A stretch of 64,000 nucleotides of DNA from Streptomyces sp. 2114.4 (GTDB lineage: Bacteria; Actinomycetota; Actinomycetes; Streptomycetales; Streptomycetaceae), in assembly GCF_900187385.1 (NCBI RefSeq), contig NZ_FYEY01000001.1, positions 4,526,001 through 4,590,000 of the forward strand, written 5' to 3'. Below are positions 35,212-43,646 of the stretch, in pieces. Each line of letters begins with the position of its first letter. Positions within the stretch are counted from its first letter, which is position 1. A program made the translations under genes and the position numbers. Below the pieces are notes generated by a model. The model had not been told where the DNA came from. It was given only the letters and a program-made list of their open reading frames with translations, and made no database searches.

Positions 35212-36354
35212 CTACTTGTCGATGTCCCCGACGACGAAGAAGAACGAGCCGAGAATGGCGACCATGTCGGCGACCAGCGTGCCCGGCAGCAGCTCCACCA
35301 GCGCCTGGATGTTGTTGAACGACGCCGAGCGCAGCTTGAGGCGGTAGGGGGTCTTGTCGCCCTTGGAGACGAGGTAGTAGCCGTTGATGCCGAGGGGGTT
35401 CTCGGTCCAGGCGTACGTCGCGCCCTCGGGGGCCTTCAGCACCTTCGGCAGCCGCTGATTGACCGGCCCGGGCGGCAGCTGTGCGATCCGGTCCATGCAG
35501 GCATCGGCGAGATCGAGCGCGTTGTGGCTCTGCTCCAGCAGGCATTCGAAGCGGGCCAGGCAGTCGCCCTCCTCGCGGGTGACCACCTTGAGCGTGGACT
35601 GCAGCTCCCCGTACGCCAGATACGGCTCGTCGCGCCGCAGGTCGAAGTCCACACCGGACGCCCGCGCGATCGGCCCGGAGACGCCGTAGCCGTGCACCGT
35701 CTCCGGCGCGAGCACCCCGACCCCGCGGGTCCGGCCGCGGAAGATCTCGTTGCCCAGGACCAGGTTGTCGAAGACGTCCATCCGGGAGCGCACCTCGGCG
35801 ACGGCGTGCCGCGCCCGGCCGAGCCAGCCCGCCGGCAGGTCCTCCTTGAGGCCGCCGACGCGGTTGAACATGTAGTGCATCCGGCCGCCGGAGATCTCCT
35901 CCATCACGGACTGGAGCTCTTCCCGCTCGCGGAAGGCGTGGAAGACGGGGGTGATCCCGCCGAGCTCCAGGGGGTACGAGCCCAGGAACATCAGGTGGTT
36001 CAGCACCCGGTTCAGCTCGGCGAGCAGCGTCCGCAGCCATACGGCGCGCTCCGGCACCTCCATGCCGAGCATCCGCTCGACGGCCAGCACCACGCCCAGC
36101 TCGTTGGAGAACGCCGACAGCCAGTCGTGCCGGTTGGCGAGCATGATGATCTGGCGGTAGTCGCGTGCCTCGAAGAGCTTTTCGGCGCCGCGGTGCATAT
36201 AGCCGATCACCGGCTCGGCGTGCTGGATGCGCTCGCCGTCCAGGACGAGGCGCAGCCGCAGCACGCCGTGCGTCGAGGGATGCTGCGGGCCGATGTTCAG
36301 CACCATGTCGGTGCTCTCCGCCGCGCCGCCGATGCCGACCGTCGTCTCCGTCAT
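35212..36354 (-). CDS. nuoD2: NADH-quinone oxidoreductase subunit D paralogue
   Basis: This 380-residue protein is a NuoD/49-kDa-type subunit, normally at the quinone site of complex I. It keeps LNIGPQHPSTHGVLRLRL, EPVIGYMHRGAEKLFE, LNRVLNHLMFLG and TENPLGINGYYL. It stands without the other nuo genes, so it is a second copy rather than part of the main operon. ATG 36354 (MTETTVGIGG) is chosen. The reading frame stays open another 310 codons upstream, but that part is a shadow of the methyltransferase gene. It is downstream of the methyltransferase by 44 bp on the same strand. Confidence 0.92.
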   Translation of the reverse strand: MTETTVGIGGAAESTDMVLNIGPQHPSTHGVLRLRLVLDGERIQHAEPVIGYMHRGAEKLFEARDYRQIIMLANRHDWLSAFSNELGVVLAVERMLGMEVPERAVWLRTLLAELNRVLNHLMFLGSYPLELGGITPVFHAFREREELQSVMEEISGGRMHYMFNRVGGLKEDLPAGWLGRARHAVAEVRSRMDVFDNLVLGNEIFRGRTRGVGVLAPETVHGYGVSGPIARASGVDFDLRRDEPYLAYGELQSTLKVVTREEGDCLARFECLLEQSHNALDLADACMDRIAQLPPGPVNQRLPKVLKAPEGATYAWTENPLGINGYYLVSKGDKTPYRLKLRSASFNNIQALVELLPGTLVADMVAILGSFFFVVGDIDK

Positions 36355-36398
36355 GGGAACAGTCTTGCAGCACCCCGGCGCGGGAGCCGCCCTGGCCC

Positions 36399-37445
36399 TC
36401 AGGCGGCGTCCGCCGGCCCGAGCAGGCCCGCGCACGCCCCGCCCACCGGCTCCAGGAGCCAGCCGAAGCCGCCGAGGCCCGCCGGATCGGTCAGCTCCGC
36501 CGCGTCCCCGGCCGCGCTCAGGGCCCGTACGTAGCCGGCGGGGTCGGTGGCGGCCATGGCCAGCGGCGGACGGCGGCCGTCCACCCCCAGGGCGCGCAGC
36601 GCCGCGCGCTGGGTGAGCCGCTGCGCCGACGGGCCGGCGCAGGCGTCCAGCGCCACATGCGCCGTGATGTCGCAGCTCCCGTCCGGTACGGGCGCCACTT
36701 CGCGGCCGTCGCGGAAGCCGGTGAGCGTGCCGAAGAGCGGCCGGTCGTCCCGCTCGTGCGCATAGTCGACGGCGACCGCGAGCCCGGCGCGCAGCGTACG
36801 GACGGCCTGCGCCCAGGCCTCGTCCCGGGGCCGGCCGATCTCGGCACGCAGCCCCGGGGAGGCGGCATCCGGGGCGCTCCCGGCGCCGCCCGCGGGCGGG
36901 AGCGCCCACCACCGGCCCAGCCACTGTGCGTCCGCGCCGTCCACAGGATCGCCCAGCCGCTCCGTGCCGTCGGCGCGTACGAGAACCCGGCGCGGCACCC
37001 CGTCCGCGTCCGTCTCGACGACATCCACCGGCACATTGTCGAGCCATTCGTTCGCGAACAGCAGGCCGGTGACCGAGCCCGGGGCCGGCAGCTCGCTGCG
37101 CCAGGCGATCCGCGGATCGAGGCCCCGGGGGCGCGCGGCGCGCTCGACCGCGCACGGGCGCAGCCGCGCGGCCACCTCGTCGGGCAGCGCGGCCAGCACA
37201 CCGGTCAGCAGCTCGCCGCGCCCCGCGCCCACATCGACCAGCGCCAGCTCGTCCGGACGGCCCAGCGCGGTGTCCACCCGGCACAGGAGGGTGGCGACGG
37301 CTTCGGCGTACAGGGGGGAGGCGTGCACGGAGGTACGGAAATGGCCGGCCGGACCGGGGCCCCCGGGGCGCGTGTAGAAGCCGTCACCGGGGCCGTACAG
37401 CGCCCGTTCCGTGGCCTCGCGCCACCCGCACCACTCGTTCGTCAC
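36399..37445 (-). CDS. SAM-dependent methyltransferase, MidA/NDUFAF7-like (DUF185)
   Basis: This is a 348-residue class I methyltransferase. Motif I is LALVDVGAGRGELLTGVLAAL. The block VTGLLFANEWLDNVPVDVVE corresponds to the ANEFLDALP signature of the DUF185/MidA family, and the opening ERALYGPGDGFYTR resembles the family start YMxxALYxPxxGYY. In mitochondria NDUFAF7 methylates an arginine of NDUFS2, the NuoD homologue; here the next gene is nuoD2. The family call is by pattern and the target is inferred from the pairing. GTG 37445 (MTNEWCGW) is the start. Confidence 0.75.
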   Translation of the reverse strand: MTNEWCGWREATERALYGPGDGFYTRPGGPGPAGHFRTSVHASPLYAEAVATLLCRVDTALGRPDELALVDVGAGRGELLTGVLAALPDEVAARLRPCAVERAARPRGLDPRIAWRSELPAPGSVTGLLFANEWLDNVPVDVVETDADGVPRRVLVRADGTERLGDPVDGADAQWLGRWWALPPAGGAGSAPDAASPGLRAEIGRPRDEAWAQAVRTLRAGLAVAVDYAHERDDRPLFGTLTGFRDGREVAPVPDGSCDITAHVALDACAGPSAQRLTQRAALRALGVDGRRPPLAMAATDPAGYVRALSAAGDAAELTDPAGLGGFGWLLEPVGGACAGLLGPADAA

Positions 37446-37597
37446 CCGGCCCACGGTACGGGCGGGCGGCGCCCCGCGCGGACGGGGTGGTACACGGGCC
37501 GTCCCCCCTTCCCACACATTCGGCGCATGGAGCCTCCACCTTGGGGAGTAGGCCCGGCGCGCAGGATCGCTCCTCCGGTTGACTCGTACACGTATGC

Positions 37598-38821
37598 GTG
37601 GTGCCTACGCTGGGTTACGTGCAGCGCCTCTATGACTTCCTCCGCAGGCACCCGACGGGAGTGGACACCTTCTGGGCCGTCCTCCTGCTCGGGGTCAGCG
37701 GCCTGTCGGCAATGACCGAGTCCGGTAGCCAGCAGATCTTCGGCGCGGTCTTCTCGGCCGGCCTGTGCCTCGTCATCGCGCTGCGCCGCAAGGCCCCGGT
37801 GAAAATGCTGCTGCTGACGGCGGCCATCGGCGGCGGCCAACTGATCACCGCTGTCCAGTTCCTTCCCGGCGACTTCGCGATGTTCGTGATCGCCTACACC
37901 GTGGCGTCGGCACCCGCCGTTCCCCGCTGGGCCTCCCGCTGCGCCCTCGTCGGCGCACTCGTCGGTCCCGCCCTCTCCACCATTCGCTTCGATGACGCCT
38001 TCGGCGGGCGGACGATAGGACAGAAGCTGTTCGGCACCGTGCTGTTCACCGTGCCCTTCGTCCTGGCCTGGGTGCTCGGCGACTCCATGCGCACCCGCCG
38101 CGCCTACTGGGCGCAACTGGAGGAGAAGGCCGCCCGGCTGGAGAAGGAGCGCGAGGCACAGTCCCGGATCGCGGTCGCGGCCGAGCGCGCCCGTATCGCC
38201 CGGGAACTCCACGATGTCGTCGCCCACAACGTCTCGGTGATGGTCGTCCAGGCCGACGGCGCCGCATACGTCCTCGATGCCGCGCCCGAGCAGACCCGGC
38301 AGGCCCTCGAGACGATCTCCGGCACCGGGCGCCAGGCGCTGGCCGAGATGCGCCGGCTGCTGGGTGTCCTGCGCACCGGCGAACAGCCCGAGAGCGGCGA
38401 ATACGTCCCCCAGCCGGGCGTGGACCAGCTCAGCGATCTCATGGAGCAGGTCCGCGGCGCGGGGCTGCCGGTCGACTTCCAGGTCGAGGGCGAGCCGCGG
38501 GAGCTGCCCAGCAGCGTCGAACTCACCGCCTACCGCATCGTCCAGGAAGCGCTCACCAACACCCGCAAACACGGCGGCCCCTCCGTCGGCGCGACCGTCC
38601 GCCTCTCCTACCAGGACGACGATCTCGATCTGCTCATCGAGGACGACGGACGGGGCGCACAGCGCGAGCTCTACGAAGAGGGCGGGGCGGACGGCCTCGG
38701 CCACGGCCTGATCGGGATGCGCGAGCGGGTCGGCATGGTCGGCGGCACCCTGGCTGCCGGACCGCGGCCGGGGGGCGGCTTCCGAGTCAGCGCCGTCCTG
38801 CCGCTCAAACCGGTGCGGTGA
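37598..38821 (+). CDS. Two-component sensor histidine kinase (NarL-type partner)
   Basis: This is a kinase of about 407 residues. Five or six membrane helices (about 20-160) with almost no sensory loop are followed by a HisKA_3 domain (phospho-His in ARIARELHDVVAHNVSVMV) and a GHKL ATPase (EALTNTRKHGG, LLIEDDGRGA, GLIGMRERVGMVGG). Such small-loop kinases often sense membrane stress. Possible starts are GTG 37598, 37601 and 37619. The response regulator follows after 121 bp. The stimulus is unknown. Confidence 0.92.
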   Translation: MVPTLGYVQRLYDFLRRHPTGVDTFWAVLLLGVSGLSAMTESGSQQIFGAVFSAGLCLVIALRRKAPVKMLLLTAAIGGGQLITAVQFLPGDFAMFVIAYTVASAPAVPRWASRCALVGALVGPALSTIRFDDAFGGRTIGQKLFGTVLFTVPFVLAWVLGDSMRTRRAYWAQLEEKAARLEKEREAQSRIAVAAERARIARELHDVVAHNVSVMVVQADGAAYVLDAAPEQTRQALETISGTGRQALAEMRRLLGVLRTGEQPESGEYVPQPGVDQLSDLMEQVRGAGLPVDFQVEGEPRELPSSVELTAYRIVQEALTNTRKHGGPSVGATVRLSYQDDDLDLLIEDDGRGAQRELYEEGGADGLGHGLIGMRERVGMVGGTLAAGPRPGGGFRVSAVLPLKPVR

Positions 38822-38942
38822 GCGGGATGACCGGGCCGGTTGCCGCGGCCAGCCGGCCCGGCGACGCTCACCCGGGCATCCGGCCCGCCGCACTTCACCC
38901 CGTACGCTCTGCCCCACTCCTGCACGAAAGGACCCCCTGCCC

Positions 38943-39626
38943 ATGACCATCCGTGTGATGCTCGTCGACGACCAGGTGCTGCTGCGCACCGGTTTCCGGA
39001 TGGTGCTGGCCGCACAGCCCGACATGGAGGTCGTCGCGGAGGCGGGAAACGGCGTGGAAGCCCTGGAGGTGCTGCGCGCCACCCAGGTCGACGTGATCCT
39101 CATGGACGTACGGATGCCGCACCTGGACGGCGTGGAGGCCACCCGCCGGATCTGCGAGGGCGGGCAGAAGGAGGAGGCTCCGAAGGTCCTCATCCTGACC
39201 ACCTTCGACCTCGACGAATACGCCTTCTCCGCGCTGAAGGCCGGGGCCAGCGGCTTTATGCTCAAGGACGTTCCGCCCGGTGATCTGCTCGCCGCGATCC
39301 GGGCGGTGGAGAGCGGCGACGCGGTCGTCGCCCCGTCCACCACCCGCCGGCTCCTCGACCGCTTCACCCCCATGCTGCCCGCCACCTCCGCCGAGTCGGC
39401 CCGGCCCGAGCTGGAGCGGCTGACGGACCGCGAGCGGGAGGTGCTGATGCTGGTCGCCCAGGGCCTGTCCAACGGCGAGATCGCGGCACGGCTGGTGCTC
39501 TCGGAGGCCACCGTCAAAACCCATGTGGGCCGCATCCTCGCCAAGCTGGGCCTGCGGGACCGGGTCCAGGCGGTGGTACTCGCCTATGAGACGGGGCTGG
39601 TGCGGGCGGGGGGAGCGGGGGCGTAG
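38943..39626 (+). CDS. NarL/LuxR-family response regulator
   Basis: This 227-residue protein has a receiver domain (VMLVDDQVLLRTGFRMVL; phospho-Asp in VDVILMDVRMP; Lys in FMLKDV) and a LuxR helix-turn-helix (LTDREREVLMLVAQGLSNGEIAARL, then ATVKTHVGRILAKLGLRDRVQAV). AAGGA lies 10 bp before ATG 38943. It is surely the partner of the preceding kinase. Target genes are unknown; none of the near genes obviously depend on it. Confidence 0.94.
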   Translation: MTIRVMLVDDQVLLRTGFRMVLAAQPDMEVVAEAGNGVEALEVLRATQVDVILMDVRMPHLDGVEATRRICEGGQKEEAPKVLILTTFDLDEYAFSALKAGASGFMLKDVPPGDLLAAIRAVESGDAVVAPSTTRRLLDRFTPMLPATSAESARPELERLTDREREVLMLVAQGLSNGEIAARLVLSEATVKTHVGRILAKLGLRDRVQAVVLAYETGLVRAGGAGA

Positions 39627-39653
39627 CAGGAGCGCGCGGCGGGGAAGCGTGGC

Positions 39654-39698
39654 GGGAGCGTGCGGCGCGGGAGCGTGCGGCGCGGGAGCGTCGCAGGG
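39654..39698. repeat. 15-bp tandem repeat
   Basis: GGGAGCGTGCGGCGC occurs at 39654-39668 and 39669-39683, then a partial third copy, between the response regulator and the convergent ArsR gene. The rest of this short gap holds nothing evident. Confidence 0.6.
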
Positions 39699-39736
39699 GC
39701 CGCAGCGGGCGCTGCCCTCCGCCGGCCGGGCCGCCG

Positions 39737-40846
39737 TCAACGCAGCACGCCTTCAAGGAAGTCGCTGCCCAGCCGGGCCACCAACTGGAGGTCCAGCTGG
39801 TGCAGCACATAACGCCCGCGACGCCGCGTCTGGATCAGCCCGGCCTTCTTCAGGGTGGCGATATGCCGCGAGACCTCCGGCGAGGTGATCCCGAACGCGT
39901 GCGCCAGCTCTCCCGTCGTATGCGGCCCCCGTGACAGCGTCCGGCACAGTTGCATCCGCATCGGGTGGGCCAGCGCCTCCAGCCGCTGCTGGACGAGTTC
40001 CAGCGCGGCCGGCGCCGGCAACTCCCGGTCGGCGACCGGGTACTGGAGCACGGGCCGCCAGCCCGGGGCGTGGCCGAACACCAGATGCGGCCAGCCGAAC
40101 GACGTCGGCAGGAAGGTGACGCCCGGATCCTCGGGCCTGGCGAAGGCCGTCGTACGCCCCCGGGCCAGCTTGTCCACCAGGATGCGGGTACCGCCGCTGC
40201 CGTCCTGCGCACTCTCCAGGGACAGCGCCTTCGACGTCGCGGACAGCGTCTCGGCCAGGCCCTTGTGGCGCAGCAGTTCGGTCTTGTGCCGGGCATCCGC
40301 CGCCAGCTGGATGCCCACCCGCCGCCAGATGTCCCCGAAGAACGCCTCCTCGCAGTCCTCGAACAGGCGGCGCAGCCATACCCGCAGGCCGTCGGGGTCG
40401 GTGAGCATCCGGTCGGTGAAGGCCGCCTGCCGCGGACCGCGCGCGGCGGCCATCTCCCGTACCCGCGCCCGCTCGCCCGCATCGACGAGGGGCGAGGGCG
40501 TGCGGGAGGTGTAGCTCGCCGAGCAGGTGATCTCGAACGCGGCGGCCACGAACCGCTCGTCGTCGATCGTGTCCAGCTCGTCCAGCTCCGCGGCCAGGGT
40601 CGCCCCGGGACGGGCCGGCAGCAGGATGTCGGCACGGGAGGACCGCCACAGGAAGTCCGCCTCGCACAGCCGGTCGGCCAGGTCGGTCTTCAGCGCCGCG
40701 TTGGTGGCGGTGACCCAGCCGTGCAGCCCGGGGTGGTGGCCCGGCTCGGAGAGCGCATGCAGCGCGGCGCCCAGCTCCGCCAGCGGCGAGGGGGAGAAGA
40801 CGACGCGCTCCGGCGGCAGCCCGGTGATGTCGATGACGTTGGCCAT
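39737..40846 (-). CDS. ArsR-type regulator with N-terminal DUF5937
   Basis: This 369-residue protein joins an N-terminal DUF5937 (FSPSPLAELGAALHALSEPGHHPGLHGW) to a C-terminal ArsR winged helix (ALAHPMRMQLCRTLSRGPHTTGELAHAFGI, SPEVSRHIATLKKAGLIQTRRRGRYVLHQLD). The family lacks the metal-binding cysteines of classic ArsR, so it probably senses a small molecule. A perfect 24-base inverted repeat lies 37 bp before its start and before the divergent small gene, so both are likely controlled by this protein. ATG 40846 fits the usual start. Confidence 0.88.
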   Translation of the reverse strand: MANVIDITGLPPERVVFSPSPLAELGAALHALSEPGHHPGLHGWVTATNAALKTDLADRLCEADFLWRSSRADILLPARPGATLAAELDELDTIDDERFVAAAFEITCSASYTSRTPSPLVDAGERARVREMAAARGPRQAAFTDRMLTDPDGLRVWLRRLFEDCEEAFFGDIWRRVGIQLAADARHKTELLRHKGLAETLSATSKALSLESAQDGSGGTRILVDKLARGRTTAFARPEDPGVTFLPTSFGWPHLVFGHAPGWRPVLQYPVADRELPAPAALELVQQRLEALAHPMRMQLCRTLSRGPHTTGELAHAFGITSPEVSRHIATLKKAGLIQTRRRGRYVLHQLDLQLVARLGSDFLEGVLR

Positions 40847-40882
40847 GCGCCCATCATGCGCGAGGCCACCACCTGCACGGAC

Positions 40883-40909
40883 GTCGATTGACGGCTCCCG
40901 TCAATCGAC
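40883..40909. promoter_or_regulatory. 12-bp inverted-repeat operator of the ArsR-DUF5937 regulator
   Basis: GTCGATTGACGG (40883-40894), spacer CTC, then the perfect complement CCGTCAATCGAC (40898-40909). It is placed between the divergent regulator (start 40846) and the small gene at 40947, 37 bp from each. Confidence 0.75.
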
Positions 40910-40946
40910 GGGCCACCGGCTATGGAACCGCCCCACAGTGAAGGAC

Positions 40947-41201
40947 ATGAACGCCGCTCAGCAGCACCTCCTCGACACCTACCGGGCCGCCCGGCGAGGT
41001 GAAGCAGCCCCACCCGCCCCGGACACCCACACCGCCCGCACCGCGCGCGAGATCCAGCAGTGGCGCCGCTTCCAGGCCGTCGTCACGGCCCCCGGCAGCC
41101 GCCTTCGAGGACGCGTCCGGCGGGGCGGGCTGCCGGGCCTCACGGCCTGGCTGCGCCGCCTCACCCCCCGACCCGGCCCACGAACCCCACGAACTCCCTG
41201 A
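40947..41201 (+). CDS. Small basic protein, unknown
   Basis: This 84-residue frame starts at ATG 40947 (GTG 40938 is also possible) and reads MNAAQQHLLDTYRAARRGE, with a second block, REIQQWRRFQAVV, and a basic Pro/Arg end. It is led by the operator at 40883, so it could be the regulated target. The stop lies 41 bp inside the convergent aldolase gene. I do not recognise the family; coding is supported by position and composition only. Confidence 0.5.
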   Translation: MNAAQQHLLDTYRAARRGEAAPPAPDTHTARTAREIQQWRRFQAVVTAPGSRLRGRVRRGGLPGLTAWLRRLTPRPGPRTPRTP

Positions 41202-42444
41202 CGGCCGCCCGCACCTCACCTGCCGTCCAGCCCAGGGCGGAGGCGGCAACGGTCACCTCGGTCAGCGCCACCCCGGGCGGTCCGCCCGGGGCCGGCTCGA
41301 ACCACCTCTGGAACAGCGCCGTCCCGGTCTTCTCCGCCTGGCGTACGACGGCCTCGTCGAGCAGCGCGGGCGGGTGCGGCAGCCATACCTGGAACTGATG
41401 GGTGTGCGGCACCTTTGGGTGCACCCTGAACCACGGGACACCTGCCCCGTCCAGGCCCTCGCCCAGCGCGCGGGCCACGACCTTTGCCTGGGCCACGTAC
41501 TGGGGCAGGCGCGGCAGCTCACGCTCCAGGCCGGTCAGGGCGGCCAGCGCGGCCGGCCACTGCTGGAAGAGCCGGCCGCCGTACCGGTGCCGCCAGGTCC
41601 GTGCCTCCTCGATGAAGTCCTCGCTGCCCGCGAGCGCGGCGCCCGATATCCCGCCCAGCGTCTTGTAGAAGGAGACATACACGCTGTCCGCGAGGGCCGC
41701 GATCTCCGGGAGCGTACGGCCGAAGTGCGGGCCGCACTCCCACAGTCGCGCGCCGTCGAAGTGCACCACCGCATCCCGCTCCCGGGCCGCCGCCACCACC
41801 GCGGTCAGCTCGTCCCACGACGGCAGGACGAATCCGGCATCGCGGAGCGGGAGTTCGAGCGCAAGGGCCCCGAAGGGCTCCGCCAGACTGGCCACCTCCG
41901 CGGCGGCCGGCAGCCGCGGCGCGTCCGTCGGATGCACCATGCGCAGCCCGCTGACCACCGCATAGGCGTCGCGCTCATGCATCTCCAGATGCGACAGAGG
42001 ATGTCCGGCGACCGTGGCGTTGCCCGTACGCCCCGCCCAGCAGCGCAGCGCCACCTGCTGGGCCATCGTGCCGCTCGGGAAGAAGGCGGCGGCCTCGGTA
42101 CCCAGGGCGTCGGCGGTCCGGCGTTCCAGCTCGCCGACGATGCTGTCCTCGTCGCCGTAGAAATCGGGCCGGCTGTCCAGGTCGTAGCCGGCCGGAGCTT
42201 CGGCCACCAGGCGGTCCAGCCGCTCGCGGACCGTCTCCAGGAACGCGTTTCCCGTCAGCATCCGCTCCGCGCCGCGGAAGGCGGCCAGCCTCCGCGCGAG
42301 CCCGGCCGCTGCGGTCTCCTCCTCGCCGGGAGCGTCGCTCGTGACGCCTGGGACTGAGGTGCCTGGGTTCGTGATGCCTGAGCCTGCGCTGTCCGCGCTC
42401 GTGCCGCCCGCGCCCGCTTCCTTCTTGTGCCTCGTGTGTTCCAT
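41161..42444 (-). CDS. Threonine aldolase-like PLP enzyme (beta-eliminating lyase)
   Basis: This 427-residue fold-type I PLP enzyme is likely to split threonine or another beta-hydroxy amino acid to glycine and aldehyde. It shows YGDEDSIVGELERRTADALG, AAAFFPSGTMAQQVALR, HFDGARLWE (PLP-binding Asp) and SVYVSFYKTLGG with the Schiff-base Lys. The first 60 residues (TRHKKEAGAGGTSADS and on) are a low-complexity Gly/Ser/Thr extension not found in typical enzymes. ATG 42444 follows GGGGGGCGT. Product specificity is not certain. Confidence 0.85.
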   Translation of the reverse strand: MEHTRHKKEAGAGGTSADSAGSGITNPGTSVPGVTSDAPGEEETAAAGLARRLAAFRGAERMLTGNAFLETVRERLDRLVAEAPAGYDLDSRPDFYGDEDSIVGELERRTADALGTEAAAFFPSGTMAQQVALRCWAGRTGNATVAGHPLSHLEMHERDAYAVVSGLRMVHPTDAPRLPAAAEVASLAEPFGALALELPLRDAGFVLPSWDELTAVVAAARERDAVVHFDGARLWECGPHFGRTLPEIAALADSVYVSFYKTLGGISGAALAGSEDFIEEARTWRHRYGGRLFQQWPAALAALTGLERELPRLPQYVAQAKVVARALGEGLDGAGVPWFRVHPKVPHTHQFQVWLPHPPALLDEAVVRQAEKTGTALFQRWFEPAPGGPPGVALTEVTVAASALGWTAGEVRAAVREFVGFVGRVGG

Positions 42445-42704
42445 ACGCCCCCCTGGCTGCTGTTTCTCTTCCGGCCCGCGGCCGCCCGTGGCCATGCCTC
42501 CGCCACGCCTTGGCCACTCCTTCGCGCGAGCACTGCACCGAGCATCGCTCAGAGCCGCGCGAAGCCGCGACCCCTGTGGATAACCTCGTGAGAGACCCCG
42601 GTCTCACCTTCCGTACAGCTCTGAAGGCCGCCGGAAACACTCGCGTAGCATGGCGAGGAATCGTCCGGTACCCCCCGCGGACTGGAACGGAAGGCCGTCG
42701 CCGC

Positions 42705-43646
42705 GTGAATGCAATGCCACCCACCGAGGCCCAGGACCGCCCCGCCCGGCTGACCGTCGGAGTCGTCGGCGCGGGCCGTGTCGGGCCCGCCCTCGCCGCT
42801 GCGCTGCAGCTCGCAGGGCATCGTCCGGTTGCCGTGTCGGGCGTCTCCGACGCCTCCGTACGGCGCGCCGCCGAGCTGCTGCCCGACGTCCCGCTGGTCA
42901 CCCCGGCCGAGGTGCTGGCCCGCGCCGACCTCGTGCTGCTGACCGTCCCCGACGACGCCCTGGCCGACCTGGTGAGCGGCCTCGCCGAGACCGGGGCCGT
43001 ACGGCCCGGCCAGCTGCTGGTGCACACCTCGGGCCGGTACGGAACCGCGGTGCTGGACCCGGCCACCCGCGCCGGCGCCCTGCCCCTCGCCCTGCATCCG
43101 GCCATGACGTTCACCGGCACCACCGTGGACGTCCAGCGGCTGGCCGGCTGCTCGTTCGGGGTGACCTCGCCCGACGAGCTGCGGATGGCCGCCGAGGCGC
43201 TGGTGATCGAGATGGGCGGGGAGCCCGAGTGGATCACGGAATCGGCGCGTCCGCTCTACCACGCGGCGCTCGCCATCGGCGCGAACCACCTGGTCACGCT
43301 GGTGGCCCAGTCGATGGAGCTGCTGCACGACGCGGGGGTGCAGGCCCCGGACCGGATGCTGGGACCCCTGCTCGGCGCCGCCCTGGACAATGCGCTGCGC
43401 TCCGGTGACGCGGCGCTGACCGGCCCGGTCGCCCGGGGGGACGCCGGCACGGTGGCCGCCCATATCGCGGAGCTGCGCCGGCATGCGCCGCAGAGCGTTG
43501 CCGGGTACGTCGCCATGGCCCGTACGACCGCGGACCGGGCCCTGGACCACGGCCTGCTGAAGCCGGAACTGGCCGCGGACCTCCTCGATGTGCTCGCCCA
43601 AGGCCCTGACGCCCCCGACCACGGCCCCGAGGGAGGCGACCGATGA
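42705..43646 (+). CDS. Rossmann-like/DUF2520 protein (PanE-like)
   Basis: This 313-residue protein has an N-terminal NAD(P) fold (LTVGVVGAGRVGPALAAALQ) and a C-terminal DUF2520 helical part (HPAMTFTG, PLYHAALAIGANHLVTLVAQ). The layout resembles ketopantoate or hydroxyacid reductases. Its place just before panC suggests a role in pantothenate synthesis, perhaps as the missing ketopantoate reductase, but this is not shown. GGAAGG lies 11 bp before GTG 42705; ATG 42714 is less well placed. The stop overlaps panC by 4 bp. Confidence 0.85.
   Translation: MNAMPPTEAQDRPARLTVGVVGAGRVGPALAAALQLAGHRPVAVSGVSDASVRRAAELLPDVPLVTPAEVLARADLVLLTVPDDALADLVSGLAETGAVRPGQLLVHTSGRYGTAVLDPATRAGALPLALHPAMTFTGTTVDVQRLAGCSFGVTSPDELRMAAEALVIEMGGEPEWITESARPLYHAALAIGANHLVTLVAQSMELLHDAGVQAPDRMLGPLLGAALDNALRSGDAALTGPVARGDAGTVAAHIAELRRHAPQSVAGYVAMARTTADRALDHGLLKPELAADLLDVLAQGPDAPDHGPEGGDR

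Noticed and set aside
35212..37284. A possible fusion of NuoD2 with an upstream 310-residue domain
   Set aside because: The extra part lies in a shadow frame of the methyltransferase gene. The conserved NuoD start (MTETTVGIGG) is at 36354.
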